This document shows positions 8,403 through 17,308 of a DNA stretch of 52,134 nucleotides, one piece after another. A program made the translations under genes and the position numbers. This DNA is from Sulfolobales archaeon. Its GTDB lineage: Archaea > Thermoproteota > Thermoprotei_A > Sulfolobales > AG1. Location: contig JAVZPJ010000001.1 in NCBI GenBank assembly GCA_038881635.1, forward strand, positions 234,852-286,985. Direction: 5' to 3'. Position 1 is the first letter of the stretch. Every line of letters starts with the position of its first letter. The notes under the pieces are model-generated. The model worked only from the letters and a program-made list of their open reading frames with translations. It had not been told where the DNA came from and did no database searches.

Positions 8403-8981
8403 CTAGAATTTTATCCACCCAAAAGATATATATTTAATAGTGCTATCATAAACCACGGCTATGATAAGAGTCTTTCTAACACTATGACTTAATCTTCCTA
8501 CTCTCACTATATATATAGGGTTGATCTGTTCATCATACTTCATAACCTGAACTAGATACGGTGCATGCTCCATGCCAGGACCTTTCTCATACACTGTAAA
8601 GTCAACACCATACTTCATACCAGATCTAACTATAAATCCTCTATCTCTAAGATCTCTGAAGACTTGATATGTTTCTCTAAATCTAGGATCCTGAGATGCA
8701 GCATACTGTCTAAGATCCTCACAAGAGATTTTCTTCAGATTTAATAAAGGTATGGCTATACCTTTCTCACAGATATAGAGAGATTCGAGAAGTGATATTT
8801 CTAGAGGTCCTTTAAATCTCTCACCACTTCTAGGTTTTTTAACCCCGAAAGGCTTTCCGAAGAAGTGTTTTGAATAAAGCTCGTTAACGGCATCTTGATC
8901 AAATATAACGGCTTTTCCACCTAGTATATGCATCTCAAGTAGTTTCTCGCTTGATTGAAGCTTATATGGTTTATCGCTCAT
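8403..8981 (-). CDS. endA: tRNA-splicing endonuclease, catalytic subunit
   Basis: EndA cuts the bulge-helix-bulge motifs at archaeal tRNA exon-intron borders. The C-terminal half has the catalytic Tyr in MKYGVDFTVY, the His in MEHAPYLVQV and the Lys in SVRKTLIIAVV, in the expected order and spacing. The N-terminal half (residues about 1-85) is the structural domain. At 192 aa it matches the crenarchaeal catalytic subunit, which pairs with a second, non-catalytic subunit to make a heterotetramer with broad substrate range; that partner gene is not in the window. The ATG gives the MSDKP N-terminus. Confidence 0.93.
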   Translation of the reverse strand: MSDKPYKLQSSEKLLEMHILGGKAVIFDQDAVNELYSKHFFGKPFGVKKPRSGERFKGPLEISLLESLYICEKGIAIPLLNLKKISCEDLRQYAASQDPRFRETYQVFRDLRDRGFIVRSGMKYGVDFTVYEKGPGMEHAPYLVQVMKYDEQINPIYIVRVGRLSHSVRKTLIIAVVYDSTIKYISFGWIKF

Positions 8982-9167
8982 AGGTGTCAGCCTTACAGGT
9001 TATATCCTCCTAATGCTATATTTCTAGCTATATTATGAAATTTGCTCGCTAATTAACTATACCTCTCTTATCTTAATATCTTAGAGAGATACAGTTGTAT
9101 AAGATCTCTTAGTACTTGAGGTTTATCTCTATTCTCTAGAAATCATATAGATGCTATCAGAATATTT

Positions 9168-9590
9168 CTATCTCGTTGAGATCCTGTTTATAAGATTTCG
9201 TAGAGCTCTTATTTCTTCAAAATCTCTTCTAATATAACCCTCTATAGAAGGCTTTCTAGAGATCATCAATCTCAGAACTCTCTCTTCCTCGATTAAGCCG
9301 CTCATCTCAAAGAATCTAATTATAAGTTCTGTATCTTCCACATTCTTGCCTATCCTAAGGTATTCTGGGTATTTATTCATGAGATCATTTATTATCTTTG
9401 TAAGCTTAGATCTAAGTATTCTCATTTTATCTAGAGTTAACTCAAGTTTTTCTAAGTTCTCTTCAGGCTTATTAAGATCTCTTGCTACTCTTCTAAGTCT
9501 TTTCACAAGTTTAATATGAATGACAGCTAGATCGCTTAACTCTCTTACTATTTCATTATACTCTCTATCCAAATTCTCTTCGAGACTCAA
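9168..9590 (-). CDS. Predicted coiled-coil protein of unknown function
   Basis: No family is recognised. The protein is almost entirely charged amphipathic helix with no Cys and a conspicuous lack of Gly, ending in a second helical block (RRDFEEIRALRNLINRI). The heptad-like spacing of Leu and Ile suggests a coiled coil. The TTG start overlaps the TGA of the upstream gene (TTGA), so translation of the two is coupled and they may act as a pair. A 186-base gap separates it from endA. Confidence 0.65.
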   Translation of the reverse strand: MSLEENLDREYNEIVRELSDLAVIHIKLVKRLRRVARDLNKPEENLEKLELTLDKMRILRSKLTKIINDLMNKYPEYLRIGKNVEDTELIIRFFEMSGLIEEERVLRLMISRKPSIEGYIRRDFEEIRALRNLINRISTR

Positions 9591-9934
9591 CCTCTTCTCA
9601 CAACCACTAGGCTATTATTAGCGATGCCATATCTTGTAAGCTCATTTCGATTTCCTATAAGATTTTCCTCTGGACACTCATCACTTACAACAGCCTTAAA
9701 TCTGATTCTTCTACCTTTTACAGAGATCTCTAGATAATCTTTTATACCCAGCTCCTGAGAGAGTTTGGGATTAATGATCATTGAACCCTCCTCTACATGA
9801 TCAGAATGAAGAACTCTAATTCTCTTCTCTGAGACTTTCTTCTCTTCTCTGAGCATATTGGGTGGTGGAATAACTCTGAGCAACTCCTTCACAGATAACT
9901 TGGGAAGATCTTCTTCAGATTTCTCCTCGCTCAT
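9587..9934 (-). CDS. Small hypothetical protein with a double-psi/AbrB-like beta domain
   Basis: Residues 1-45 are charged and helical. Residues about 50-113 alternate short strands and turns (SMIINPKLSQELGIKDYLEI, then RRIRFKAVV, then GIANNSLVVVRR), a rhythm seen in AbrB-like and VAT-N double-psi barrels. That is a shape-level impression only. The ATG has GGGAG four bases before it, and the stop overlaps the start of the coiled-coil gene. Together they form a two-gene unit between tRNA-Asp and endA. Confidence 0.65.
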   Translation of the reverse strand: MSEEKSEEDLPKLSVKELLRVIPPPNMLREEKKVSEKRIRVLHSDHVEEGSMIINPKLSQELGIKDYLEISVKGRRIRFKAVVSDECPEENLIGNRNELTRYGIANNSLVVVRRG

Positions 9935-10017
9935 ATATCTCCCTTACAATATTATCGTTTTCCAAGATAAATATCTCTCGATCGATTTAGATGAAAGGTT
10001 AAGACGGCTATGCCAAG

Positions 10018-10092
10018 CGCCGCGGCCGGGATTTGAACCCGGGTCACGGGCTCGACAGGCCCGCATACTAGGCCGGGCTATACTACCGCGGC
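10018..10092 (-). tRNA. tRNA-Asp(GTC), no intron
   Basis: On the minus strand the acceptor stem is GCCGCGG/CCGCGGC with G as discriminator. The T arm is CCGGG-TTCAAAT-CCCGG. The anticodon stem CGGGC/GCCCG encloses CTGTCGA, placing GTC as the anticodon. The D arm GTATAGCCCGGCCTAGTAT is typical for archaeal tRNA-Asp. There is no encoded CCA and no room for an intron. A TTATAA-like box (minus strand) is about 30 nt upstream of the 5' end. Confidence 0.95.
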
Positions 10093-10176
10093 TCCCTTAA
10101 TATGTTGTAGGTGTGAGAGTTATAAGCATTACGTTTTTAATCTTCTCAGACATATGCTTAAGTAGTGTGAAGTAAG

Positions 10177-10467
10177 ATGAAGATCCCCAAGATTATAAAC
10201 ACCTACTGCCCTCGTTGTAAGACTCATACAGAGCATAGTGTGGTTATATATAAGAGTGGTAAGAGAAGAACTCTTGCAGAAGGTCAGAGAAGATATTTAA
10301 GAAAACAAGAAGGATACGGATCTAAGAGAAAACCTGAGCAGAAGAGGTTCGCGAAAATTACTAAGAAAACTGTTTTAAAGCTTAAATGCCAGAAATGCGG
10401 CATGATAATCCATAGGAAGGGTATAAGACTTAAGAAAGCAGAGCTGGTCGAGGTGATTAGAAGATGA
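10177..10467 (+). CDS. rpl44e: Ribosomal protein eL42 (L44e)
   Basis: A basic 96-residue large-subunit protein near the ribosomal E site. It begins with [21 protein letters not shown], has the [25 protein letters not shown] block, and ends with a second zinc pair (CQKCG), all diagnostic. Its stop overlaps the start of rps27e by four bases, an arrangement conserved in archaea. Confidence 0.97.
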   Translation: MKIPKIINTYCPRCKTHTEHSVVIYKSGKRRTLAEGQRRYLRKQEGYGSKRKPEQKRFAKITKKTVLKLKCQKCGMIIHRKGIRLKKAELVEVIRR

Positions 10468-10661
10468 AAAAGAGGAAAATACTCATACCGGAACCTAAAT
10501 CAAGGTTTCTCAGAGTTAAATGCCCTCAATGCGGTAATGAGCAGGTTGTTTTCGATCATGCCACATACCCTGTGAAATGTCTTATATGTGGTTATCAATT
10601 GACTGTTCCGAGAGGAGGTAAAGCTATTATAAGGGGGGAGATAGTAAGGATATTAGGCTGA
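10464..10661 (+). CDS. rps27e: Ribosomal protein eS27
   Basis: A 65-residue zinc-ribbon protein of the small subunit. The ribbon is formed by [14 protein letters not shown] and CLICGYQL, followed by the PRGGKA segment that marks the family. It is translationally coupled to the upstream rpl44e and lies 35 bases before the aIF2 alpha gene. Confidence 0.97.
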   Translation: MKKRKILIPEPKSRFLRVKCPQCGNEQVVFDHATYPVKCLICGYQLTVPRGGKAIIRGEIVRILG

Positions 10662-10696
10662 TCTGATTCAGACCTCTCTAGAAGATAGGGTAGGTG

Positions 10697-11512
10697 ATGG
10701 ATCTGGTTCTGAAGAGAAAAAGCATTCCAGACGTGGGAGAACTAGTCATAGCTACAGTAGATAAGATATTCAATTATGGAGCATATGTTAAGCTTGACGA
10801 ATACGGAGGCTATACCGCGTATCTTCCCTGGAGCGAGATTACAACCAAGTATTTTAAAGATATTAAGGAGGTTATCAGAGAGAATCAGAAGATCGTTGCA
10901 AAAGTGATCAGAGTTGATAAGAAGAAGAACCCGCCTGCTGTTGATATATCATCTAAGAGAGTTAAACCTGAGGAGCAGAGAGAGAAGATCATAGAATGGA
11001 AAAGAGCTCAGAAAGCTCATAATATTCTCGAGCTGATAGCAAACAGAGTTGGAATGAAGATAGAAGATATCTACAGAGAAGTAGGTTGGAAACTCGAGGA
11101 TAAATACAGAGAGATTATGAGAGGATTAGAGGAAGTAGCTATTAGAGGTCCTGAAGCAGCTGTGAATGCTGGAGTGGATAAGAACCTAGCGGAAGTGGTT
11201 TACGAGATATCTAGGAAGTATATAGAGATTAAGAAGGTAAGTATAGCAGGAGTTTTAGGTTTGAAGAGTCAGGAGCCTGATGGTATTGATAGGATTAAAG
11301 AGGTTTTGAAGACATTCTACGAAGTTGCGTCGAGTTATAGAGAGAATGAGATTAGAAGAGTTTCAATATATTCTATAGGTGCGCCTAGATATAGAGTAGA
11401 GCTTGAAGGATACGAATACAAAGTTTTAGAGAAGATACTTAGCACAGCTCTGGAGAAAGCTGAGAAAATAGCTTCTAATCTTCATGTGGAATTTTCTTTT
11501 GAGAGGATCTAA
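10697..11512 (+). CDS. eif2a: Translation initiation factor aIF2, alpha subunit
   Basis: This subunit helps aIF2 carry initiator Met-tRNA to the small ribosomal subunit. The N-terminal S1 (OB) domain is visible in GELVIATVDKIFNYGAYVKLDEY (about residues 12-34) with the family YLPWSEI segment. A helical middle domain and an alpha/beta C-terminal domain follow, for a normal length of 272 aa. I set the start at the ATG at 10697; the GTG immediately before it could also serve. nop10 follows after three bases. Confidence 0.96.
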   Translation: MDLVLKRKSIPDVGELVIATVDKIFNYGAYVKLDEYGGYTAYLPWSEITTKYFKDIKEVIRENQKIVAKVIRVDKKKNPPAVDISSKRVKPEEQREKIIEWKRAQKAHNILELIANRVGMKIEDIYREVGWKLEDKYREIMRGLEEVAIRGPEAAVNAGVDKNLAEVVYEISRKYIEIKKVSIAGVLGLKSQEPDGIDRIKEVLKTFYEVASSYRENEIRRVSIYSIGAPRYRVELEGYEYKVLEKILSTALEKAEKIASNLHVEFSFERI

Positions 11513-11515
11513 TAA

Positions 11516-11698
11516 ATGAAGCATCTTATGAGAAAATGCCCTAGGTGTGGTAGATATACTCTGAGAGAGAACTGCCCTGTATGTGGTTCTCCTACCACCT
11601 CTCCACATCCTCCCAGGTATACTCCAGAGGATAAGTACGTGAGATATAGAGTGCTAGCCAGGAGATCTATAGATGAATCCAAGAATTCTGCTACTTAG
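11516..11698 (+). CDS. nop10: H/ACA ribonucleoprotein protein Nop10
   Basis: Nop10 is the small zinc-binding subunit of the H/ACA pseudouridylation particle. The 60-residue protein has the ribbon CPRCGRYTL and CPVCGSPT, then PHPPRYTPEDKYVRYR, which is the family signature for contact with Cbf5. It is the last gene of the rpl44e-rps27e-aIF2 alpha operon, as in many archaea. Confidence 0.96.
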   Translation: MKHLMRKCPRCGRYTLRENCPVCGSPTTSPHPPRYTPEDKYVRYRVLARRSIDESKNSAT

Positions 11699-11710
11699 AA
11701 TCGGGAGAGA

Positions 11711-12592
11711 CTAGCTGTGTTTAACTAGCATTCTCAATATCTGATCTATACTATACTTTACTCTAGATCCATTTCTGTTAATTAGATAAAGGCTGTCGCC
11801 TGATATCTCCTCGAATATGTAAGGTTCTCCTTTTATCACAACTCTCTCTCCTTTTCTAAGATCCAGTATTCTGATAGATATAACTTTTTTAGAAGTCCTA
11901 CCTCTGGGTGTTTCTCTGACATCCTTGTCTGTGACACTACTTATGACACCTCCATACTCTTTCGTAATTAGATTGGCTATGTATAAAGCTATATTCTTAG
12001 AACTTACCATAAGATCCAACCCTTCTTTCTCCTGATCTATTCTAGTAATGAGATCTCTCACATTCTCCGGTAGAGAGCTTATATACTCTAGTATCTCCTC
12101 ATACTTCTCTCTAGAGAGTTTTGGGAATCCTCGAACCTGGATCAGAGCTTCATAACTTTTACCCTTTCGCGCCATGCATATAGGGCATAGGTTCTTCTCT
12201 AGAACAACTCTTTTCACATACTTCTTTGAGAGAATCACATCATTTACCTTACCTTCAACTAGGATCTCAGCGTTCAAACCTCTCTCTGTTTTCACTATAT
12301 CTATAGATCTGATCTCGATCTCTCTAACAAATTCGTTTGCAGGTTTGATCTTTGTGCTAAGCATTATAGATAAAGGAATTCTGAGATCACTATTAAAATC
12401 TCTTTGTGAAATCCATGAATCTCCTATCTTCATAGATCCGCATGAAGGACATATCACTAATCTCAGTTCGGATGGCATGTAGGCTAGCTCCTTCTCCTTG
12501 AGAAAGCAGTTCTGACAGAGATATCCTATTATTTTAATCTCTCTACTCTCCTCCACACCACATCGAGCACAGAACCTAGCCATCTTCACCAT
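11711..12592 (-). CDS. nmd3: NMD3-family ribosome-associated protein
   Basis: This is the archaeal counterpart of eukaryotic NMD3, a 60S maturation and export adaptor. Four-plus-four cysteines occur as FCARCG/LCQNC (about residues 8-32) and ICPSCG with a later CPICMARKGKSYEALIQVRG, the core family motif. After that come alpha/beta repeats and a C-terminal OB-like part (KGERVVIKGEPYIFEEI). The first ATG is at 12592, but the ATG at 12583 has GGTGA just upstream and gives MARFCARCG, so it is the more likely start. It is cotranscribed behind DUF424 with one intervening base. Confidence 0.9.
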   Translation of the reverse strand: MVKMARFCARCGVEESREIKIIGYLCQNCFLKEKELAYMPSELRLVICPSCGSMKIGDSWISQRDFNSDLRIPLSIMLSTKIKPANEFVREIEIRSIDIVKTERGLNAEILVEGKVNDVILSKKYVKRVVLEKNLCPICMARKGKSYEALIQVRGFPKLSREKYEEILEYISSLPENVRDLITRIDQEKEGLDLMVSSKNIALYIANLITKEYGGVISSVTDKDVRETPRGRTSKKVISIRILDLRKGERVVIKGEPYIFEEISGDSLYLINRNGSRVKYSIDQILRMLVKHS

Positions 12593-12593
12593 C

Positions 12594-12935
12594 CTACTCC
12601 ATGGTTATTATCTGAAGATGTTTAACGCCTCTTATCGTGATAAAGTTCTTATCATTATCATCTATAAATCCCGCTTCTATAAGCCTGCTCACAATCTTAT
12701 TGCCTATCACATTCACTACCGTAGCCTCTTTCAGTAGAGGTATGATCTCATCGAATTCAAGTAGTTCTCCTCCGTAAAAGTTAGGATCCACTCTTATAGT
12801 GATAGAATTTTCAAGGTCTACCAGAGTAGTTCCTAGAAGATCTTCGTCGCATATAGCTACTAAAACCTCCGAATCTATTTTGAACACTTTAACCCAGAAC
12901 CTTTCTATATTATTCGAGTATTTATCTGGATCCAA
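12594..12935 (-). CDS. DUF424 family protein
   Basis: The segment WVKVFKIDSEVLVAICDEDLLG near the N-terminus and the central FYGGELLEFDEIIPLLKEATVVNVIGNKIVSRLIEAGFID block identify DUF424, a small archaeal family of unknown biochemistry that usually sits with the aIF2 beta and NMD3 genes. It does so here, nine bases after aIF2 beta, which supports a translation or ribosome role. It appears to start with TTG. Confidence 0.88.
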   Translation of the reverse strand: MDPDKYSNNIERFWVKVFKIDSEVLVAICDEDLLGTTLVDLENSITIRVDPNFYGGELLEFDEIIPLLKEATVVNVIGNKIVSRLIEAGFIDDNDKNFITIRGVKHLQIITME

Positions 12936-12944
12936 TTCTCAACC

Positions 12945-13361
12945 CTAGACATATTTGGTAGTAGTCTCAGCACCGCATGCCAGACATTTTATTATAAAGA
13001 TCTTGCCTTGTCTAATAAGTTTTGTATCTATTGATCCGCATGTAGGGCATCTGACATATGTTTTTATAAACTTATCGAAAAGCTCGGTAAGAGACTTCGC
13101 TGATATCCTATCAAATATCTCCAGAGAACCTGAGGGTGTTAGAGTTCCTGGTTTTCCCAGCTCTTTCAGGAAGTATCTTGATATAATTCTAGGATCTCTG
13201 TCTAGTCTTTCTGAGATCTGCTGGAGATTTCTTATTATGGTTTTATTACTCACATGTTCTACATCAAGCTCTGGCAAGTCTACTGTTTTAACCTCCTTTC
13301 TCTCAGGAAGCTTTCGGTAGAGTCTTTCGAGGAGTTCGAGATATTGTGAATATGTGCTCAT
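12945..13361 (-). CDS. eif2b: Translation initiation factor aIF2, beta subunit
   Basis: The N-terminal helix (SQYLELLERLYRKLPE) docks on aIF2 gamma. The central domain holds KTIIRNLQQISERLDRDPRIISRYFLKELG, and the C-terminal zinc ribbon is VRCPTCGSIDTKLIRQG with CLACG. Length (138 aa) is normal. It is the first gene of an aIF2 beta-DUF424-NMD3 operon that faces the aIF2 alpha-Nop10 operon, so both aIF2 alpha and beta are encoded within 2.7 kb. Confidence 0.96.
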   Translation of the reverse strand: MSTYSQYLELLERLYRKLPERKEVKTVDLPELDVEHVSNKTIIRNLQQISERLDRDPRIISRYFLKELGKPGTLTPSGSLEIFDRISAKSLTELFDKFIKTYVRCPTCGSIDTKLIRQGKIFIIKCLACGAETTTKYV

Positions 13362-13426
13362 ATCCTGACATCCATATTAAAATCTGCTAGCACGATTTTA
13401 TATGCGAGTAATCTGATACTATTAGG

Positions 13427-14752
13427 ATGAAGATGAGAGTGTATATAGAGACTTACGGTTGTGCTCTTAATAAAGCTGATAGCATGATAATGGCTGCAGA
13501 GATCGAGAGAGAGGGAGGTGTTATAGTGGATAATGCAGATGAAGCAGATGTTATTATAGTGAATACGTGTGTTGTGAGAAGAGAGACTGAGGAGAGAATG
13601 ATCCTAAGACTTAGAGAGATTAGAGAGAAGTACTCTAATAGTAAGAAAATAGTTGTTGCAGGATGCCTACCCTCTTCCCAGCCTGCTACGACTAGAGAGG
13701 TAATACCTGAGGCTTCTATGATAACTACTGAGGCTGTTAATAAGATAACATATGTGATAAGATCTAGTGAGAGAGTAGATCTAGGTTTTGATAGAAGGAT
13801 CTATTATAGAGATTATGATACGATTCTCATACCGGTAAACTCAAGGATCGGAGGAGAAGATCTCTCGATCCCAATACCTATAGCACAGGGATGTCTTAGC
13901 GATTGCAGCTTCTGCATAACAAAGTATTCGAGACCTATTCTAAGAAGCTATAAGCCTAGAGCTATTATCAGAGCTGTTGAGAAAGCGGTTGAATCAGGTT
14001 TTAAAGAGATAGAGCTCACAGCGCAGGATACAGCTGTTTACGGATTTGATCTCGAGAAAAGATTTATGCTACCAGATCTAGTGGCTGAGATATCAGAAAT
14101 TCCTGGAGATTTCATGTTAAGGATAGGCATGATGAACCCTCAATGGCTGGATAAGATCATAGACGGTTTAATAGAGGTTCTTAAAAAACCAAAGGTGTTT
14201 AAATTCGTGCATATACCTATCCAAAGCGGAGATAATAGAGTGCTTAAGATCATGAAAAGAGGATATACCGTAGAGGATTTTATAGGATACGTGAAAGAAT
14301 TCAGAAATAAAATTCCTGATATTAATATAGCTACAGATATTATAGTAGGACATCCAGGAGAAGATGAGGAGGCCTTTAACAATACAGTAAACCTACTCAA
14401 GGAAATAAAATTTGATAGGATTCATATAGCTCAATACAGTATAAGGCCTTTTACAGAATCTGCTTCAATGCCTCAGATTAAGGAAAGTGTGAAGAAACAG
14501 AGATCCTCATATCTTCAGAAGCTTCAGGAAGAGATAGGTCTGAGCATAAATAAGAGTTTCATAGGATCTAGAGTGAAGACCTTGGTAGTTAAGAAAGGAT
14601 ACAGAGATGAGACACTAATAGGAAGAAGTACTAGCTATAGAACTGTTGTTCTCAAAAAAGAGGATTGGGTGAAACCTGGAGTGTGGGTTGATGTAGAGAT
14701 CTCAGACGTTTCATTCTTTGATCTGAGAGGAAAACCTCTTGAACCCGATTAG
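13427..14752 (+). CDS. tRNA threonylcarbamoyladenosine methylthiotransferase (e-MtaB/CDKAL1 type, radical SAM)
   Basis: The enzyme adds a methylthio group to t6A37 in tRNAs that read ANN codons. The N-terminal domain holds three cluster cysteines (ETYGCALNKAD, NTCVVRRETE, AGCLPSSQP). The radical SAM motif is GCLSDCSFCITKYSRP near residue 155, and the C-terminal 70 residues form the RNA-binding TRAM domain. At 441 aa it has family length. The absence of bacterial MiaB features and the archaeal setting favour the e-MtaB branch. KEOPS subunit Pcc1, needed for the t6A precursor, is encoded at 34 kb. Confidence 0.9.
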   Translation: MKMRVYIETYGCALNKADSMIMAAEIEREGGVIVDNADEADVIIVNTCVVRRETEERMILRLREIREKYSNSKKIVVAGCLPSSQPATTREVIPEASMITTEAVNKITYVIRSSERVDLGFDRRIYYRDYDTILIPVNSRIGGEDLSIPIPIAQGCLSDCSFCITKYSRPILRSYKPRAIIRAVEKAVESGFKEIELTAQDTAVYGFDLEKRFMLPDLVAEISEIPGDFMLRIGMMNPQWLDKIIDGLIEVLKKPKVFKFVHIPIQSGDNRVLKIMKRGYTVEDFIGYVKEFRNKIPDINIATDIIVGHPGEDEEAFNNTVNLLKEIKFDRIHIAQYSIRPFTESASMPQIKESVKKQRSSYLQKLQEEIGLSINKSFIGSRVKTLVVKKGYRDETLIGRSTSYRTVVLKKEDWVKPGVWVDVEISDVSFFDLRGKPLEPD

Positions 14753-14754
14753 AT

Positions 14755-15231
14755 GTGATGTCTATGCGGTATGAAGATCTGAAAAAGCATATTGAAAGAT
14801 ATATAATATATATTCTGATAGATCTCTTGATTCTTCTTACAACCCTCAATATACTCAAGCTATTGCTAAGCAATTTAGGTATAGATGTTGACTTCTCTTC
14901 GTACAGTTGTGCTACCTATTGCTATCCATATTATCTGATAGCTGCATCATCATACATAGACCTACTTCTACTCGCTCTAATGCGAATTCTCATCACCTCC
15001 AGTATTCTCACAGAAATGATTCTGATTATGCTACCTATGTCATCTGTATTGTTCTACCTAGATCTCTTCACTAGGAAAGGGCTTTCACTTACAATACTTC
15101 CATTTATAGTTATCTATTCAAAGGATTCTTTTCAATCCTTAAGCATAGACCTAGGACAACTCTCTCTTCTAATATTTACGATAATATTAGTCTTAAGATT
15201 CAGATCCAGAATAGATCTGAGAAAAACCTAG
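14755..15231 (+). CDS. Small polytopic membrane protein of unknown function
   Basis: No family is recognised. I see about four hydrophobic segments, near residues 18-42, 55-75, 80-110 and 125-152, separated by short loops. A short Cys/Tyr-rich loop (SYSCATYCYPYYL) lies after the first helix. It starts two bases after the methylthiotransferase stop (GTG at 14755 or ATG at 14758), so it may be read on that transcript. It converges on the leftward membrane operon, with the stop codons overlapping by four bases. Confidence 0.62.
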   Translation: MMSMRYEDLKKHIERYIIYILIDLLILLTTLNILKLLLSNLGIDVDFSSYSCATYCYPYYLIAASSYIDLLLLALMRILITSSILTEMILIMLPMSSVLFYLDLFTRKGLSLTILPFIVIYSKDSFQSLSIDLGQLSLLIFTIILVLRFRSRIDLRKT

Positions 15232-15632
15232 AAGGAAGAAAGAGATCTTTTCACGGTAATCCTGTTGATATAATATAATAATATGAAAGAAGGTATTAAA
15301 AGCCATGGACTTATGATTCCTGCCACTATCATGGTGTAAAGAGGGATCATGGATATTAGTGTTGATATAGCTATAGATAGATTATAATGTTTCCTGCTTC
15401 CTCCTACATATGCCAGAGCTTTATAGAATCTTTCTAGAGGAACTCTGACACTTACCGATATCTCTATTGAAAGAAGAATAGAAACCACATATGGTATGAG
15501 AGGATCTCTATATCTCGCTACGAGAATTAATGCTACGAGTATAAGTGAGAGAAACACTGAGAAAATGATCATGTTATTTCTAAGCCATATATTTATGTTC
15601 CTTCTTATAAACTCTAAGGCCATGTTGAACAC
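15228..15632 (-). CDS. Small membrane protein, last gene of the membrane operon
   Basis: Three or four hydrophobic segments are visible in 134 aa (about residues 20-40, 45-60, 85-105 and 107-123) with a basic N-terminus (RRNINIWLRNN). I cannot place it in a family; its pattern would suit an ABC-2-like or accessory permease piece. It follows the 549-residue FtsX-like gene by five bases and is surely cotranscribed with it. Confidence 0.6.
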   Translation of the reverse strand: MFNMALEFIRRNINIWLRNNMIIFSVFLSLILVALILVARYRDPLIPYVVSILLSIEISVSVRVPLERFYKALAYVGGSRKHYNLSIAISTLISMIPLYTMIVAGIISPWLLIPSFILLYYINRITVKRSLSSF

Positions 15633-15637
15633 GCCCG

Positions 15638-17287
15638 CTAAGAAGTCTTTGTTGGAAATGATTCTGAGAGAGCCTGAAGTATGCTTATCATTAGTCTCGA
15701 CACGCTTTCTAGATCCTCTCTGGGTATGTCTTCAGCACTCCAAGGGTCTATGTCAGTTACTATTTTCAACTTATCACTATCATGGTAATAGATTTGAATA
15801 TATAGATCGATTCCCACTCCAATTGTAATAGCATAAATGGTTCTGAGAAGAGCTTTGAGAGATCCTTCCGTCTTAATTTTATGTTCTTCTATCACTTTAA
15901 AGAACTCACTAGATTGAATAGTGTTAACTATACTCATATAAACCTCTTCTAGATTTCTGCCTTGTAGCTCGTATTCTATATAAGCTTTAGAAGGTATCTT
16001 CTCTACATGATAGATAGCTCCTTCGGATAGAACCCTTGAGAGATAAATTGTTGAGATTCCTACACCTGTCAAGCTTCCGAAGAATAGTATGGTTGTGTTA
16101 AGAACTGGGATCTCTTGCTTTAATATGAATATATATAGAAAAACCGATGTCACTATGGAAAGAATGCTAAGAGCTAGTCCATAGAGCATGAAGCTTACCA
16201 AGATAGATCTTCTAGCAATCCAATCGGTTGCACCAGAGATCATTGCAGAGCTTGAGTATCTGGTATAACTCTCTCTATAAGCCTTGAGATAAATGATCAT
16301 CACCATCGCAACGTAGATTCCATATAGAATTATAAGAACTAGGATCTGGTATATATCCACGGAAATTAATCTGAGAATATAAACGGTAGATCCTGTGTAG
16401 ATCACAATGTTATCTACATTGTCTCTGACCATGAGATTTCCAAGAAATTCTATGTTATCTCGGATCCTCATATCAGCGTTAGAACGAATCTCTTTAATTT
16501 CTACAACAGATATTGTAGGGGTAAGCTCTTTAGCTAGATCTCTGAATAAAGAGTACGCATTACTACTAGAGCTAATTATAATCTCAGCATTAGGAGTTAT
16601 AATGAAGTTAAATATATTCGTATATCTGAAGTCAAGCAGATCTTCTAAGCTGTATAGGTTAGAGATAAATGTGTTGTTGGAAGGAAGCATATATGATTCT
16701 AGAGATACTTCATATCTTGAGTTCTCATAATATATGAAACCTCTTTCAGGAGTTTTTCTTCCTAAAACTAGTACTCTGTCTCCGCAGATAATGTCAAAGA
16801 AAGAGTTGAACTTCTCTAACAGAGACTTATTATAGCACTCTACCACTATGATGCTATCGCTTCTAATAAAGAAATTTTGATCCTTAATAACAAGTGGTGT
16901 ATCCAGATAGATCCTATATATATCAAGTATCTTACTATAATTAAATAGCATGATATTATCTAAAACACTTCCAGAAGTTATGAGCACAGGTGCTGGAAGT
17001 CCTTTTAGATCTTCAACTTCTAGATTTATCCTCGGAGTTGCGACCCAGCTTATTAGTATTAGAGATGTTAGTACTAGAGCTATGCTTATTACTATGGTGA
17101 GTTCTTTAAATAGAAAGAGTTTAAATTGTGTGAGAATGATCCTAAGTTTGGCACCTAGAGAGATCAGTTCTAGATCTCTTCTAAACAAATCTTCGAATCC
17201 TCTTCCCTCATCGCTTGTGCTCTCAGCTTTTCTGTATATAGATATTGCTATAATGAGAATCAGGAAATACAATGCTATATAGATCAT
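15638..17287 (-). CDS. Membrane protein with FtsX-like permease topology
   Basis: Hydrophobic segments lie near residues 1-16 and 60-80, then a domain of about 230 residues without long hydrophobic runs, then three or four segments between about 310 and 430, and finally a soluble tail of about 120 residues. A central stretch (SSAMISGATDWIARRSILVS) recalls the loop of FtsX/MacB permeases that couples to the ATPase. No ABC ATPase gene is nearby, so partner and substrate are unknown. It lies between an OPT-like gene 21 bases upstream and a small membrane gene five bases downstream. Confidence 0.55.
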   Translation of the reverse strand: MIYIALYFLILIIAISIYRKAESTSDEGRGFEDLFRRDLELISLGAKLRIILTQFKLFLFKELTIVISIALVLTSLILISWVATPRINLEVEDLKGLPAPVLITSGSVLDNIMLFNYSKILDIYRIYLDTPLVIKDQNFFIRSDSIIVVECYNKSLLEKFNSFFDIICGDRVLVLGRKTPERGFIYYENSRYEVSLESYMLPSNNTFISNLYSLEDLLDFRYTNIFNFIITPNAEIIISSSSNAYSLFRDLAKELTPTISVVEIKEIRSNADMRIRDNIEFLGNLMVRDNVDNIVIYTGSTVYILRLISVDIYQILVLIILYGIYVAMVMIIYLKAYRESYTRYSSSAMISGATDWIARRSILVSFMLYGLALSILSIVTSVFLYIFILKQEIPVLNTTILFFGSLTGVGISTIYLSRVLSEGAIYHVEKIPSKAYIEYELQGRNLEEVYMSIVNTIQSSEFFKVIEEHKIKTEGSLKALLRTIYAITIGVGIDLYIQIYYHDSDKLKIVTDIDPWSAEDIPREDLESVSRLMISILQALSESFPTKTS

Positions 17288-17308
17288 TTCAAGTTGAAGA
17301 ATACTCTC

